From Cupriavidus gilardii (lineage in GTDB: Bacteria > Pseudomonadota > Gammaproteobacteria > Burkholderiales > Burkholderiaceae), in assembly GCF_008801915.1 (NCBI RefSeq), contig NZ_VZOV01000008.1:62001-126000 (forward strand): a stretch of DNA of 64,000 bases, read 5' to 3'. This document shows, one piece after another, positions 21,852 through 31,050 of the stretch (the first letter of the stretch is position 1; each line of letters starts with the position of its first letter). The notes below the pieces were generated by a model. The model was not told where the DNA came from and searched no databases. It saw only the letters and a list, made by a program, of their open reading frames with translations. Both the position numbers and the translations under genes were made by a program.

Positions 21852-24581
21852 ATGCCCGACTCGTACAAATACGTCTACCACGGCTTGCCGCCGCGACAAT
21901 TCGAAGACATCGAACACCTGCGCCCCGTCTTCGAGCGCGCCTACAGCGTCAGGATCGTATGGCTGCACGACAAGCCCGTGCGCGCCGAACGCGATCCGCC
22001 GGCCCGGTTCGGTTCGCCATGGTCCAGACTGATCTACTGGCTGCGCAGCCTGCTGCGTCTGGAAGGCGGCCGCAGTTGGGCCATCGGCCGGCGCGACGCC
22101 CGTACCATCATCGAGCAGCGACGCGGGATCGAACAGGCGTGGTGGTCGGCCCACGGGGCCAGCGAGAATAAGCAGGCCAACGGCAATGACAAGGCCGGCA
22201 CGCCGACGCGCCACATCGCTGCGACACCGGCACCCGCACCGGAAGCTGCGCCTGCACCCGCATGCATCCATCCGCTCTTCTGGCGCCAGGTCTGCCGATT
22301 CCTCGAGCCGGACCAGGTACTGGCCGTGGCGGCGGTCAGCAAGGACGCAAGGCGCTCCACCGCCAGCCAGGCGCTGGTCGCGCGCGCTATGCGCGGCGCG
22401 GCGCAAGCCACGACGCTGTCGGCGATGCTGGCCGTGCTCGACGAGATGGCCGGCTGGCCGCGGCGCCAGGATCCCGAGTGGCCCGTGCCGATGGCCAGCC
22501 ATGGCAGTCTGGTGTCGGCGCTCGCGGCACGCGTCCAGGTTCTGCTGCCCGCGCAGCGGCAGCCGGCATGCGAGGTACTGCTCGACACCGCCGAGCGCCT
22601 TCATGCGGCCGGCCTGCGCGCCCGTGCGCTCGCCGCGATCGCCCGCTCCCTCGATTCGGTACGCGACTCCGACCGCGACGCGACCGAAAGCCGCCTCGGC
22701 CGGTTGATCGACGCACTGCCGGCCGATCATCGATATCCGGCGTTGGCCGCCGTGCTGGCGAGCCACCGCACGCGGGAAGCGCGGCGGGCGTTCACCGCGC
22801 TGGATTGCACCGCCGGGAACTGGTTCGCCGTCGTCGGCCGGCTTCCGGCATCCGAATGGGCCAGGGCAACATGGATCGTCTGCGAGGCGCTGCTGCAGGG
22901 GCTCCCCGACCCGTGGTCCGCGCAGCCGCCGCGCGCCGAGGCGTGGGACGCAATGCTCGGCGCCATCGATCGGACCGGCACGGCCTGCAACGAGCCGGAT
23001 CGCGATCGGCTCAAGGCATTCGCACTGGAGGCCATGTGCAAGACCTGGATCGTCGGCGGCAATCCCGAGGAGGACGAGGCACGGTGGCGAGCATTGTTCG
23101 AACGGACGAGCGCGCTGCCGCCCGCGCTGATCGCGCCGCCGATGCGCCGGCTGCGCGCCCGTCTGAGCGATCTGCCCGAGGCCGTCGGCCGGCCGTGTGC
23201 GTCGGCATTTCGCGGCTGGCTGCAAACGGCCGCGCTGCCGGCCGCGCAGCGGATCGAACTCGGTGCGCCACTGATCTCCTGTCTGCCCGAAGACGAGCGA
23301 GGCGCCTACTGGGAGGCAAGGTGGGCCGACTGGTGCAGCGGTGTCGGCGACGATGATGCGCGGCGCATCGGCTTGGCACGCGGATTGATCGGCATGCTCT
23401 GGAGCGTGCCGTCGCTGAACTGGCCGGCTCCGCTCGGCGGGCACGGCGGTAGCGCGCCGCTGGCGCCTGGGTTGCACGCCAGGCTGCTGACGATGTTGCC
23501 GGCGGAGGCCATGCGCGATGCGCCCGGCAGCATGGCGCAGGTGCTGGCCGAGTCGATGCGTCTGGCGCAGCAGTACGACAGCCCCTTTGCCGCCTTGTGG
23601 TGGTACGCGGCAGGTGCGTTGTCGCCAGCGCAGCAGCGCAGCGTGGAATCGATACTGCAACGCATGGACCCGGTCAGCCGGTTCGGTCTGCTGTACGAAT
23701 TGCTGCAGGACGAGCGCCGCCTGCCTTGCGCGGCGACGCTGGCGATGAACTGGCTGCGGCAGCCGACGACGGGCATCGAGGAAGGCCCGGTGCGGATCCG
23801 GATCGCCTCGCTGCTGGCCAGGCTGTGCGAAGAGGAGACGCGCGGGGGTCTCGCGTTGTCCAAGGTGCTGGACCGCATCGAGACGCTGGCCGGCGAGCTC
23901 GAAGCGAGTCCGCCGGTACGGGCCCAACTCCAGTTCGCCACCGACATGGTGATGCTTGGCAACACCGCAGCCATGGCGGCGAGCCTGCGCCAGCCACCGC
24001 CGCGCGAGGTCGTCGAGGCGATCATGCTGCTGGATCGGATCTGGCGCTGGGTCGCACGTGCGCCAGCGTCGATGCGCGCGGAAGTCGTCCAGGCACTGCT
24101 GCTGCGCAATCCGGGTTCGGGACGCAATACCGAGAACGCGAACGTCTACCACTACCTGTCCAGGCCCAGCCTGCATCATGTGCTCGAATTGGTCAGAAGC
24201 AGCGTGTCCAGCGTGCCGGCCGGGCGCCGTGGCGACATCCTGCTTGCGCTCGCGGTGGCGCGTATCGACAGCGCCAGAGCGGCCGGATTCGGTGCCATGC
24301 ACCTCGCGATGTGGGACCTGCTGCGCGATGCGATGCCCGACCGGAACCGCCTACCTATCCTGTTCGCGGTCGGACGCTGGCTGATCGATTCGCCGATGGA
24401 CGATGTCATGCGTTTGCGCTGGCGACATTGCATGGTCGAATACGCGGCGCTGTGCGACGGCCTGGCCGAAGTCGACCGCAACTGCGTCCTTCCATGGCGG
24501 CTTGCCGTGCAACAGGCGCTGTCGTTCGCGGTCGCCGCGTCCGGTCCGGCGCCGATCCATGGACTCGCGGCGAACGCGTGA
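21852..24581 (+). CDS. F-box-like repeat protein, paralogue 2 (intact, 909 aa)
   Basis: Not an annotated family that I recognise beyond the F-box-like part. It starts MPDSYKYVY, nearly identical to paralogue 3. The N-terminal module (about 30-95) contains LIYWLRSLLRLEGGRSWAIG. A Pro/Ala linker (118-138) leads to an F-box-like helix pair at 139-171 (HPLFWRQVCRFLEPDQVLAV), then TTLSAMLAVLDEMAG as in paralogue 4. The rest is helix-rich with repeated LPxxxR...L patterns, consistent with an alpha-solenoid. No signal peptide or membrane segment is seen. Tandem with paralogue 3 (32-bp gap). A host-directed effector role is conceivable but unproven. Confidence 0.8.
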   Translation: MPDSYKYVYHGLPPRQFEDIEHLRPVFERAYSVRIVWLHDKPVRAERDPPARFGSPWSRLIYWLRSLLRLEGGRSWAIGRRDARTIIEQRRGIEQAWWSAHGASENKQANGNDKAGTPTRHIAATPAPAPEAAPAPACIHPLFWRQVCRFLEPDQVLAVAAVSKDARRSTASQALVARAMRGAAQATTLSAMLAVLDEMAGWPRRQDPEWPVPMASHGSLVSALAARVQVLLPAQRQPACEVLLDTAERLHAAGLRARALAAIARSLDSVRDSDRDATESRLGRLIDALPADHRYPALAAVLASHRTREARRAFTALDCTAGNWFAVVGRLPASEWARATWIVCEALLQGLPDPWSAQPPRAEAWDAMLGAIDRTGTACNEPDRDRLKAFALEAMCKTWIVGGNPEEDEARWRALFERTSALPPALIAPPMRRLRARLSDLPEAVGRPCASAFRGWLQTAALPAAQRIELGAPLISCLPEDERGAYWEARWADWCSGVGDDDARRIGLARGLIGMLWSVPSLNWPAPLGGHGGSAPLAPGLHARLLTMLPAEAMRDAPGSMAQVLAESMRLAQQYDSPFAALWWYAAGALSPAQQRSVESILQRMDPVSRFGLLYELLQDERRLPCAATLAMNWLRQPTTGIEEGPVRIRIASLLARLCEEETRGGLALSKVLDRIETLAGELEASPPVRAQLQFATDMVMLGNTAAMAASLRQPPPREVVEAIMLLDRIWRWVARAPASMRAEVVQALLLRNPGSGRNTENANVYHYLSRPSLHHVLELVRSSVSSVPAGRRGDILLALAVARIDSARAAGFGAMHLAMWDLLRDAMPDRNRLPILFAVGRWLIDSPMDDVMRLRWRHCMVEYAALCDGLAEVDRNCVLPWRLAVQQALSFAVAASGPAPIHGLAANA

Positions 24582-24613
24582 GCCTGCCGCGCCCTGAAGA
24601 CGGACGACGGACC

Positions 24614-27274
24614 ATGCCTGATTCTCCGAAGTACCTCTACGATCCGACCCACGCCGACAGCATTGCCGCGCTGTCCCGTCTTGGACGGGCGCCATCGAGC
24701 GGCGCGCAAACCATCGGTGTGTTCCGCTTCCGTGGCGAGTCGGTCCGGGTCGAGCGCCTGGACGACAACACCTTCGTCGCGATCCGGCTCGATGCAGCGG
24801 GCCGGCCGCGCAGTCTGCTCGACCGGCTGCTCGACCTTGTGCGGTCGCTGTTCCGGCTGGAAGGCGGGCGGCGATGGCAACTGACCGGGCGCGACCGCCG
24901 CGAGATGGAATCCTGGATGTTCGCGATGTCCGCGCGCGCGCTGCAACAGCAGATGCGATGCCAGCGCGAGCAGACCGCGGTGCGCGATCGGCGCGACGCC
25001 AGCACGCTGTCCCGGTTCGAAGCGTTGCCGCTGCCGTTGCTGCACGCGATCGGCGTAAGGCTCAGTCTGCAGGACTGCCACGCGTTGCGGCAGGTCTGCT
25101 CCCGGTTCGCCAAGCCGATGGCGCACTGCGTGCCCTTGCTGCAGGCGGCCTTGTGGACCACGCTGCCGGGGCTGCGCCGCGCGCTCGCGCATACGCTGCC
25201 GCAAACGGAGAGCCGGCCGTTCGCCGTCGAGCCGGACCGGCCGACGCGCGCAAAGGCATTGCAGGTGGCGGCCGACCGCGTTTCGGAGCTGCCCGGCAGC
25301 CAGCGCTGCGCGGGCCTGCGCAGTGTGCTCGATGCGATCCAGCTGGCGTTTCCCGACGGCGACGGCGCCGCGGTACCGCTGCGCCTGCTCGCCACCGAGC
25401 TGGCGCGGCAGCCATGTCTTGCCGTGGAAGAGAGCCGTCAGGTCCAGCGTCTCGCGGTGGAACTTTGCCGCGCGCTCGAGCGCCTGCCACTGGCCGAACG
25501 GATCGGCGCGGCATTGGCGCTGCACAGGAATCCGACGCTGTCGATCACCGACCGCGTACGCGCGCTGCTGGTGCCGGAGTCCTGCTGGCTGCTGGCCGTG
25601 CGCGTGGTTCCAGCGGTGCAGCGGCGCCGCGTCGTCGACGATCTTGCCAGCCTTGTTGCCGAGCCTTCCCGTTTGCCGCCGTCGAAGGCCGTGCCGTTGG
25701 CCCTGCAGGCGCTGGAGCTGGCCGAACTCGATCCGGGCGCCAGCGCGCACGCGCTCGCGGCACTGTTCCGGATCTCGGCGCCGGCCATGCTGGTGCAAGA
25801 CTGTCCGCCCGATCCGCCCGATCCGCGCGGTGGCGACGCGGCGTTCCGTGCCGGGATGGCGGTATGGGAGCGCCTGTTGGCAACGGCGTCCGCATGGCCG
25901 ACGCAGGCAGCTGTCATTCTGATGAAGGCGCTGTTGCAGGCGCTGGCCGCGCTGTCGGACCAGCGCGTCAAGAACAAGGCCCGCCTCGCCGCAGGCAGAT
26001 GGCTGCAGAATGCCGGCGAGCTGCCGGGCAACGATCGCCATATGATCGAGGCGCTGCTGTTCGCGCTATTGGCCGAACCCGCCCGTCTCGCTGCCTGGAA
26101 CGCGATGTGGGACGCCTTGCCGCCGCCGACGTCGCAGCACGACGACGCCGCCGAGGCGGAACTGCGGCAGATTGCGCGATGCCTGACGTACGTGGCCGAT
26201 GCCACCCAGTGGGAATCGATGCTGCTGCCGCGGCTGACGCCGTTGCCACCGCAGCAGCAGGCGGCATTGCTGTCAAACCTGCCGGCCTTCCTGTACAGGG
26301 GCCCGCATACGATGGAACTGTTCGAGCGGGTGTTGAACCTGGCGGTCCATCATCGACTGCTGAAACCGCTGACGCTCTGGTATCGCGCGCGCACGCTGGC
26401 GGACTACGGCCAATATGGCGATGCGCTGGACAGCGCGCTGGTCTGCCTGCCGACGGCCCAGCAGGCCCAGTGGATCGTGGCGCTTTCGCGCAATCGGGTG
26501 GTGCCCCAGCTATGGATCGATGTGGGACTGGCCGCGATGGAGCCGCCGTTGCCGAATGCGGCGCTGCAGGCCTCGCTGATCGGTGCAGTCGCGGTGCAGT
26601 GTCACAGTCACGGCGTTGCGCTCGACGCCGACTGGAGAACGCGGATCGCCGGGCTGACCGAGGCCCTCGTGCAGCTGGAGGGCACGGCGGCGCGCCTGGA
26701 TACCGCGGCGCTTTCGGCGCTGATCGGCATGGGGGATGTCATGCTGCAGCTGCACGACGGCGCGGCGAGGTCGGCCAGGCGGGCCTGGGCCGAGGACGCG
26801 ATCCCCGCCTTCGTCGACGCGGTATGGAGATGGGTCCGCGGTTTGCCGTTTGACAGCATGCTCGGCATGCTCGCCGCCCTGTGCGCGGTGCGCGCGCCCT
26901 TCGCTCCGTCGAACGAGCGGCACTTTCATCTGGCCACCGTACGGCATGCGTTGGGGTTATTGCCTGCGTTGTCGCCCGAGCAGCAAAGCGACCTGCTGCC
27001 GCTGCTGGTCGACATGGAATCCGGGCCCAAGGGCGCGAGGCCGATCGATTGGCGCGGTTTCGACCGCTGCCGCCAGACGCTGTGGCAGGCCATCGTGGAC
27101 CTGCCGGCCCGGGAGCGGGCGCGCGCCCGCCTGCTCGACAAGGTGTCGTACTGGTTTGCCCGTGCCCCGGCGGACGCGGCCAGCCGCCAGGCGTGGCGCG
27201 ACGCCCGCCGCGAGTGCCTCGCCATGGTCGATGGCGTGCGGTCCGACCACCGTCCGGTACTGGCCTGGCGCTGA
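24614..27274 (+). CDS. F-box-like repeat protein, paralogue 3 (intact, 886 aa)
   Basis: The clearest member. It opens MPDSPKYLY. The N-terminal module spans about 35-125 (IGVFRFRGESVRVERLDD, then LLDLVRSLFRLEGGRRW). Residues 136-171 give the best F-box match, with LPLPLLHAIGVRLSLQDCHA and then LRQVCSRFAKP, following the usual LPxxLLxxI...L...D...L..V.(S)R pattern. About 700 residues of Leu/Ala/Arg-rich predicted helices follow, with no enzymatic motif that I recognise. Probably co-transcribed with paralogue 2. TTG leucine codons are more frequent than in flanking metabolic genes. Confidence 0.82.
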   Translation: MPDSPKYLYDPTHADSIAALSRLGRAPSSGAQTIGVFRFRGESVRVERLDDNTFVAIRLDAAGRPRSLLDRLLDLVRSLFRLEGGRRWQLTGRDRREMESWMFAMSARALQQQMRCQREQTAVRDRRDASTLSRFEALPLPLLHAIGVRLSLQDCHALRQVCSRFAKPMAHCVPLLQAALWTTLPGLRRALAHTLPQTESRPFAVEPDRPTRAKALQVAADRVSELPGSQRCAGLRSVLDAIQLAFPDGDGAAVPLRLLATELARQPCLAVEESRQVQRLAVELCRALERLPLAERIGAALALHRNPTLSITDRVRALLVPESCWLLAVRVVPAVQRRRVVDDLASLVAEPSRLPPSKAVPLALQALELAELDPGASAHALAALFRISAPAMLVQDCPPDPPDPRGGDAAFRAGMAVWERLLATASAWPTQAAVILMKALLQALAALSDQRVKNKARLAAGRWLQNAGELPGNDRHMIEALLFALLAEPARLAAWNAMWDALPPPTSQHDDAAEAELRQIARCLTYVADATQWESMLLPRLTPLPPQQQAALLSNLPAFLYRGPHTMELFERVLNLAVHHRLLKPLTLWYRARTLADYGQYGDALDSALVCLPTAQQAQWIVALSRNRVVPQLWIDVGLAAMEPPLPNAALQASLIGAVAVQCHSHGVALDADWRTRIAGLTEALVQLEGTAARLDTAALSALIGMGDVMLQLHDGAARSARRAWAEDAIPAFVDAVWRWVRGLPFDSMLGMLAALCAVRAPFAPSNERHFHLATVRHALGLLPALSPEQQSDLLPLLVDMESGPKGARPIDWRGFDRCRQTLWQAIVDLPARERARARLLDKVSYWFARAPADAASRQAWRDARRECLAMVDGVRSDHRPVLAWR

Positions 27275-27359
27275 GGACGCGGCAGCCCCGGCCCGCCGGG
27301 CTGTGCCGGCCGCGCAATGGCGCTACACTGCGTCGATCAGCCTCCGGCCCTTCGTCCCC

Positions 27360-27674
27360 ATGCCAGCCGACGCCAAATTGATTGCCGATCTGCGCCGCCG
27401 CGCGCTTGCCGCCCAGTATGCGAGGCCGGTCGCCTCGCCTTGCCGGGATGTCTGCCGCATGGGCCAGCACGGCTACTGCGAAGGGTGCTTCCGCACCATC
27501 GACGAGATTGCCGGCTGGGCCAATCGCAGCGACGAAGACAAGCGCGCGATCTGGCAGACGCTGCCGCAACGCGCCGCCGCGGCGGGCACCGCCGCTACCG
27601 GCGATACCTGCAATACCTCCGATACTTCCGATACCTCCAATACCGGCGACACGGTGCAGTCGGGGCGCCCATGA
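27360..27674 (+). CDS. DUF1289 small cysteine-rich protein
   Basis: A 104-aa protein whose central block SPCRDVCRMGQHGYCEGC and following FRTIDEIAGW match DUF1289, small predicted metal-binding proteins of unknown function. The C-terminal tail (Gly/Asp/Thr/Ser/Asn) is encoded by a 9-bp tandem repeat and is probably non-functional. The ATG is at 27360; the stop overlaps the next gene's ATG. Confidence 0.85.
   Translation: MPADAKLIADLRRRALAAQYARPVASPCRDVCRMGQHGYCEGCFRTIDEIAGWANRSDEDKRAIWQTLPQRAAAAGTAATGDTCNTSDTSDTSNTGDTVQSGRP
27603..27650 (+). repeat. 9-bp tandem repeat (GATACCTCC-type) in the DUF1289 tail
   Basis: About five imperfect copies of GATACCTCC/AATACCTCC (units start at 27603, 27612, 27621, 27630, 27639) encode the DT(S/C)(N/D)-rich tail. 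It is a coding microsatellite-like expansion. Confidence 0.8.
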
Positions 27675-28621
27675 GCGAATCCACAGCAAACCAGCCGGAC
27701 GCATTCGCCGACCGGTTGCCCGCCGGCATCCGCGTGTTCGAACGCGGCTGGCTGTCGGCCAACAACGTGCTGCTGATCGACGGCGACGATACCGTGCTGG
27801 TCGATACCGGCTATGTCAGCCATGCCCAGCAGACCGTCGCGCTGGTCGAGGCCGCGCTGGACGGCAAGCCGCTGAAGCGGCTGATCAATACCCATCTGCA
27901 TTCCGATCACTGCGGCGGCAATGCGCTGCTGCAGCGGCGCTGGCAGCCCCGCACATGGATTCCGGCGGCCGAGGCCCGCGCGGTGGCGCAGTGGGATGTC
28001 GATGCGCTGAGCTATCGCGCCACCGGCCAGCAGTGCGATCGCTTCGCCTTCGACGCGCTGCTCGAGGACGGCCAGTCGATGCGGATGGGTGGCCTGGACT
28101 GGCAGGTCATCGCCGCCCCCGGGCATGACCCTCACGCGGTGATGCTGTTCGCGCCGGCGGAAGGCATCCTGATCTCCGGCGATGCGCTGTGGCAACACGG
28201 CTTCGGCGTGATCTTTCCCGAGCTCGACGGCGACAGCGGTTTCGCCGAGCAGGACGCCGTGTTGCGACGGATCGCCGAGCTCGACGTACGGCTGGTGATT
28301 CCCGGCCATGGCAGTCCGTTCGCCGATGTCGGCGCGGCGCTGGAGCGGGCCCGCGGCCGGCTCGACTATCTGCGCGCCGATCCCCGCCGCAACGCCGTGC
28401 ACGCGCTGAAGGTGCTGGTCAAGTTCAAGCTGCTGGAGCAGCGCGAGATGACGCGCGACGCGCTGCTGCAGTGGATGGCGCAGGCACCGCTGCTCGAGCG
28501 CGTGCGGCTGCGCCATCTGGACGGTGCGCCGTTGCCGGGCGTGATGGAGCAGGTGCTGTCCGGCCTGATCAAGGCGGGCGCGGCCACCGTCGACGGCGAG
28601 ATGGTGCGCAATTCGGATTGA
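27671..28621 (+). CDS. MBL-fold metallo-hydrolase
   Basis: A 316-aa metallo-beta-lactamase-fold hydrolase: the metal motif is HLHSDHCGGN, with further ligands in AAPGHDPHAV and VIPGHGSPFADV. The long C-terminal segment (ALKVLVKFKLLEQREM) is a winged-helix-like cap seen in related hydrolases. The substrate is unassigned. Translationally coupled to the DUF1289 gene (ATGA overlap). Confidence 0.83.
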   Translation: MSESTANQPDAFADRLPAGIRVFERGWLSANNVLLIDGDDTVLVDTGYVSHAQQTVALVEAALDGKPLKRLINTHLHSDHCGGNALLQRRWQPRTWIPAAEARAVAQWDVDALSYRATGQQCDRFAFDALLEDGQSMRMGGLDWQVIAAPGHDPHAVMLFAPAEGILISGDALWQHGFGVIFPELDGDSGFAEQDAVLRRIAELDVRLVIPGHGSPFADVGAALERARGRLDYLRADPRRNAVHALKVLVKFKLLEQREMTRDALLQWMAQAPLLERVRLRHLDGAPLPGVMEQVLSGLIKAGAATVDGEMVRNSD

Positions 28622-28626
28622 GCGCG

Positions 28627-29202
28627 ATGAGTACGGTGCCGATCCTGCGGGGCGAGGGGTTCTCGCTGCGTCCGTTTCGACAGGCCGACGCGGAGCAGTT
28701 CGCCGCCGCGGTGCAGGAGTCGATGGCGAGCCTCGCACCGTGGATGCCATGGGCCCATCTGCGCTACAGCGTACGGGACGCGCAGCTGTGGATCGATACC
28801 TGCGCCGACAATCTCGCGGCCGGGCTGTCGTACGACATCGGCGTCTACTCGCAGGACGGCCGCGTGCTGTTCGGCGGCGTCGCGCTGAACCAGATCTCGA
28901 CCGAGAACCGCATCGCCAATCTTGGCTACTGGATTCGCAAGAGCCGGCAGGGCCAGGGCCTTGCGACCCGCGCTGCCTGGATGATGGCCTGCTTCGGCTT
29001 TCACCGGCTGCATCTGACCCGCATCGAGATCGTCGCCGCCGAGCGGAATCTGGCGAGCCGCCGCGTCGCCGAGAAGACCGGCGCGCTGCTCGAATGCATC
29101 GCGCGCAACCGGCTGGTGCTGCACGGCGTGCCGTGCCGCGCGGCGATCTACTCGCTGGTGCCGGAGTCGGTGATGCCCACCGCTCCGGCCGCGCCGCCAT
29201 GA
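28627..29202 (+). CDS. GNAT acetyltransferase, RimJ/RimL-like
   Basis: A 191-aa acetyltransferase: FSLRPFRQADAEQF at the start, LGYWIRKSRQGQGLATRAAW as the acetyl-CoA pyrophosphate loop (QGQGLAT), and NLASRRVAEKTGA in the C-terminal half. It probably acetylates an N-terminus or small amine; the substrate is unknown. It follows the MBL gene by 5 bp and converges tail-to-tail with the solute-binding gene, with only 4 bp between stops. Confidence 0.85.
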   Translation: MSTVPILRGEGFSLRPFRQADAEQFAAAVQESMASLAPWMPWAHLRYSVRDAQLWIDTCADNLAAGLSYDIGVYSQDGRVLFGGVALNQISTENRIANLGYWIRKSRQGQGLATRAAWMMACFGFHRLHLTRIEIVAAERNLASRRVAEKTGALLECIARNRLVLHGVPCRAAIYSLVPESVMPTAPAAPP

Positions 29203-29206
29203 TGGA

Positions 29207-30787
29207 TCAGCGCGTGATGCTGAACGCGTAGGTGCGTTCGTCCTGGCGCGGAATCACGGTCAGGCCCTTCTTCGCCGCCCACACATTGATCTGGTAGTAC
29301 AGCGGAATCACGCCGTAGTCCTTGATGCCGATCTCGGTGGCCTCCTGCAGCAGCTTCTCGCGCGCGCGGTCGTCGATCGTCGTCAGCGCGGCGCTGAGCT
29401 TGGCGTCCAGCGCCGGATTGCTGTAGCGGCCGCGGTTCGACGCGCCCCAGCCCTTGCCGGGATCGTAGGTCGCCAGCAGCGACTTCAGCGACGAGCCGGC
29501 CTCGCCGGTATCGGCGCCCCAGCCCGCCAGCATGAACGAGAAATCGAGCTTGTTGGCGCGCGTGAAGAAGCTCGCCGACGGCATCGCCTCGACACGCGTC
29601 TGGATGCCGATGCGCGTCAGCATCGACGCGATCGCCTGCGCGACCTGTTCGTCGTTGACATAGCGGTTGTTCGGCGTATGCAGCGTCAGCTGGAAGCCGT
29701 CCGGAAAGCCGGCCTCGGCGAGCAGGCGTTTGGCCGCTGCCGCATCGGCGGTGTCGGGCTTGAGCGCCGGCACGTGGCCGAACAGCGAGCTGTTGACCAG
29801 CTGGCCGGTCGGCTCGGCCGCGCCTTCCATCACGCGGTCGACGATCGCCTGGCGCGAGATCGCCTTCGAGATCGCCTGGCGCACGCGCGCGTCCTTCAGC
29901 GGATTGCGGGGCAGCGGCTTGCCTGCCTTGTCGGCGACGAAGGGCGAGACCTCGCGGTCGCTGTCCATATGCAGGTACATCATGCGGAAGGTCGGCACCT
30001 TGAACACCGACACGCCGGGATCGGCCGACAGCTTGCGGATGTCCGAGGTCGGCACGTTCTCGATCACCTGCACGTCGCCGGCCAGCAGCGCCGCCACGCG
30101 CGGCGCGTCGTTGGTCAGGATGCGCAGCGACACCGTGTCCCATTGCGGCTTGTTGCCCCAATAGGCATCGTTGCGGGTCAGCTCGACGCGGTCGCCCTTG
30201 CGGAAGCTGACGAACTTGTACGGCCCGGTGCCGACCATCGCCTTGCCGCTGTTGAAGTCGTCGCTCGATGCGGTCTCGGCGACCTTCTTCGACACCATGT
30301 AGATCGTCGACAGGTCGTTCGGCACCAGCGGGTAGGGACCGTTGGTGGTGATGCGCACGGTCAGCTTGTCGACCGCCACCACGTCCTTGAAGCCCTTGGT
30401 GTAGATCGTGTACGGCGACGGGCTGTTCTTGACGTTGGCCGGCCGCGCCAGCGAGAACACGACGTCCTGCGCGGTGAATTCGCTGCCGTCGTGGAACTTG
30501 ACGCCGGGCCGCAGCTTGACCTCCCAGGTGGTCTCGTCGACCGCGCGCCAGCTTTGCGCCAGCGCCGGCTTGAAACGCATCTTCTCGTCCTTGGCGATCA
30601 GCGTCTCGAACATGTGCTCGGCGACGTTCGCGTTGGGCGTGACGTTGTGATAGTGCGGATCGAGGGAGGTGATATCGCCGGACAGGCCGATGGTCAGGCT
30701 GGCCGCGTGCGCGGGCAGGGCAGCGGCGCCGAGGGCCAGGCTTGTGGCCAGCACCGCGGCGCGCAGGGTACGACGAACGAATGGCAT
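29207..30787 (-). CDS. ABC transporter periplasmic binding protein, family 5 (peptide/nickel type)
   Basis: The 526-aa precursor has a clear Sec signal peptide (AVLATSLALGAAALPAHA, cleavage near residue 28). SBP_bac_5 blocks include GDITSLDPHYHNVTPNANVA, WEVKLRPGVKFHDGSEF and MVGTGPYKFVSFRKGD. No permease or ATPase gene is adjacent, so it is an orphan receptor using components encoded elsewhere. The ligand is unknown. Confidence 0.9.
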   Translation of the reverse strand: MPFVRRTLRAAVLATSLALGAAALPAHAASLTIGLSGDITSLDPHYHNVTPNANVAEHMFETLIAKDEKMRFKPALAQSWRAVDETTWEVKLRPGVKFHDGSEFTAQDVVFSLARPANVKNSPSPYTIYTKGFKDVVAVDKLTVRITTNGPYPLVPNDLSTIYMVSKKVAETASSDDFNSGKAMVGTGPYKFVSFRKGDRVELTRNDAYWGNKPQWDTVSLRILTNDAPRVAALLAGDVQVIENVPTSDIRKLSADPGVSVFKVPTFRMMYLHMDSDREVSPFVADKAGKPLPRNPLKDARVRQAISKAISRQAIVDRVMEGAAEPTGQLVNSSLFGHVPALKPDTADAAAAKRLLAEAGFPDGFQLTLHTPNNRYVNDEQVAQAIASMLTRIGIQTRVEAMPSASFFTRANKLDFSFMLAGWGADTGEAGSSLKSLLATYDPGKGWGASNRGRYSNPALDAKLSAALTTIDDRAREKLLQEATEIGIKDYGVIPLYYQINVWAAKKGLTVIPRQDERTYAFSITR

Positions 30788-31050
30788 CGGGCACTCCCGT
30801 CGGTTGTGGTGTGGCGCATTGTCCGGACGTGGCTCTTGCAGTGTCAAGACGGACAGACCCGCGGCACGGCATTGCACCGGGGGCAGGCAGACCGGGGCAC
30901 CGCTAGCCCGCTGGCGCCCCGCAGGGGTGCCTGCTGCACCGCGATGAAACGTCGCGCCGGTAGTCGACAGACCGAGGCGATCGACCGACGCAAGAATGCC
31001 CCTCCGGCGCGAAGGCCCCAGCGCCCTGACCCGACCCTTCGAGGAATCCG

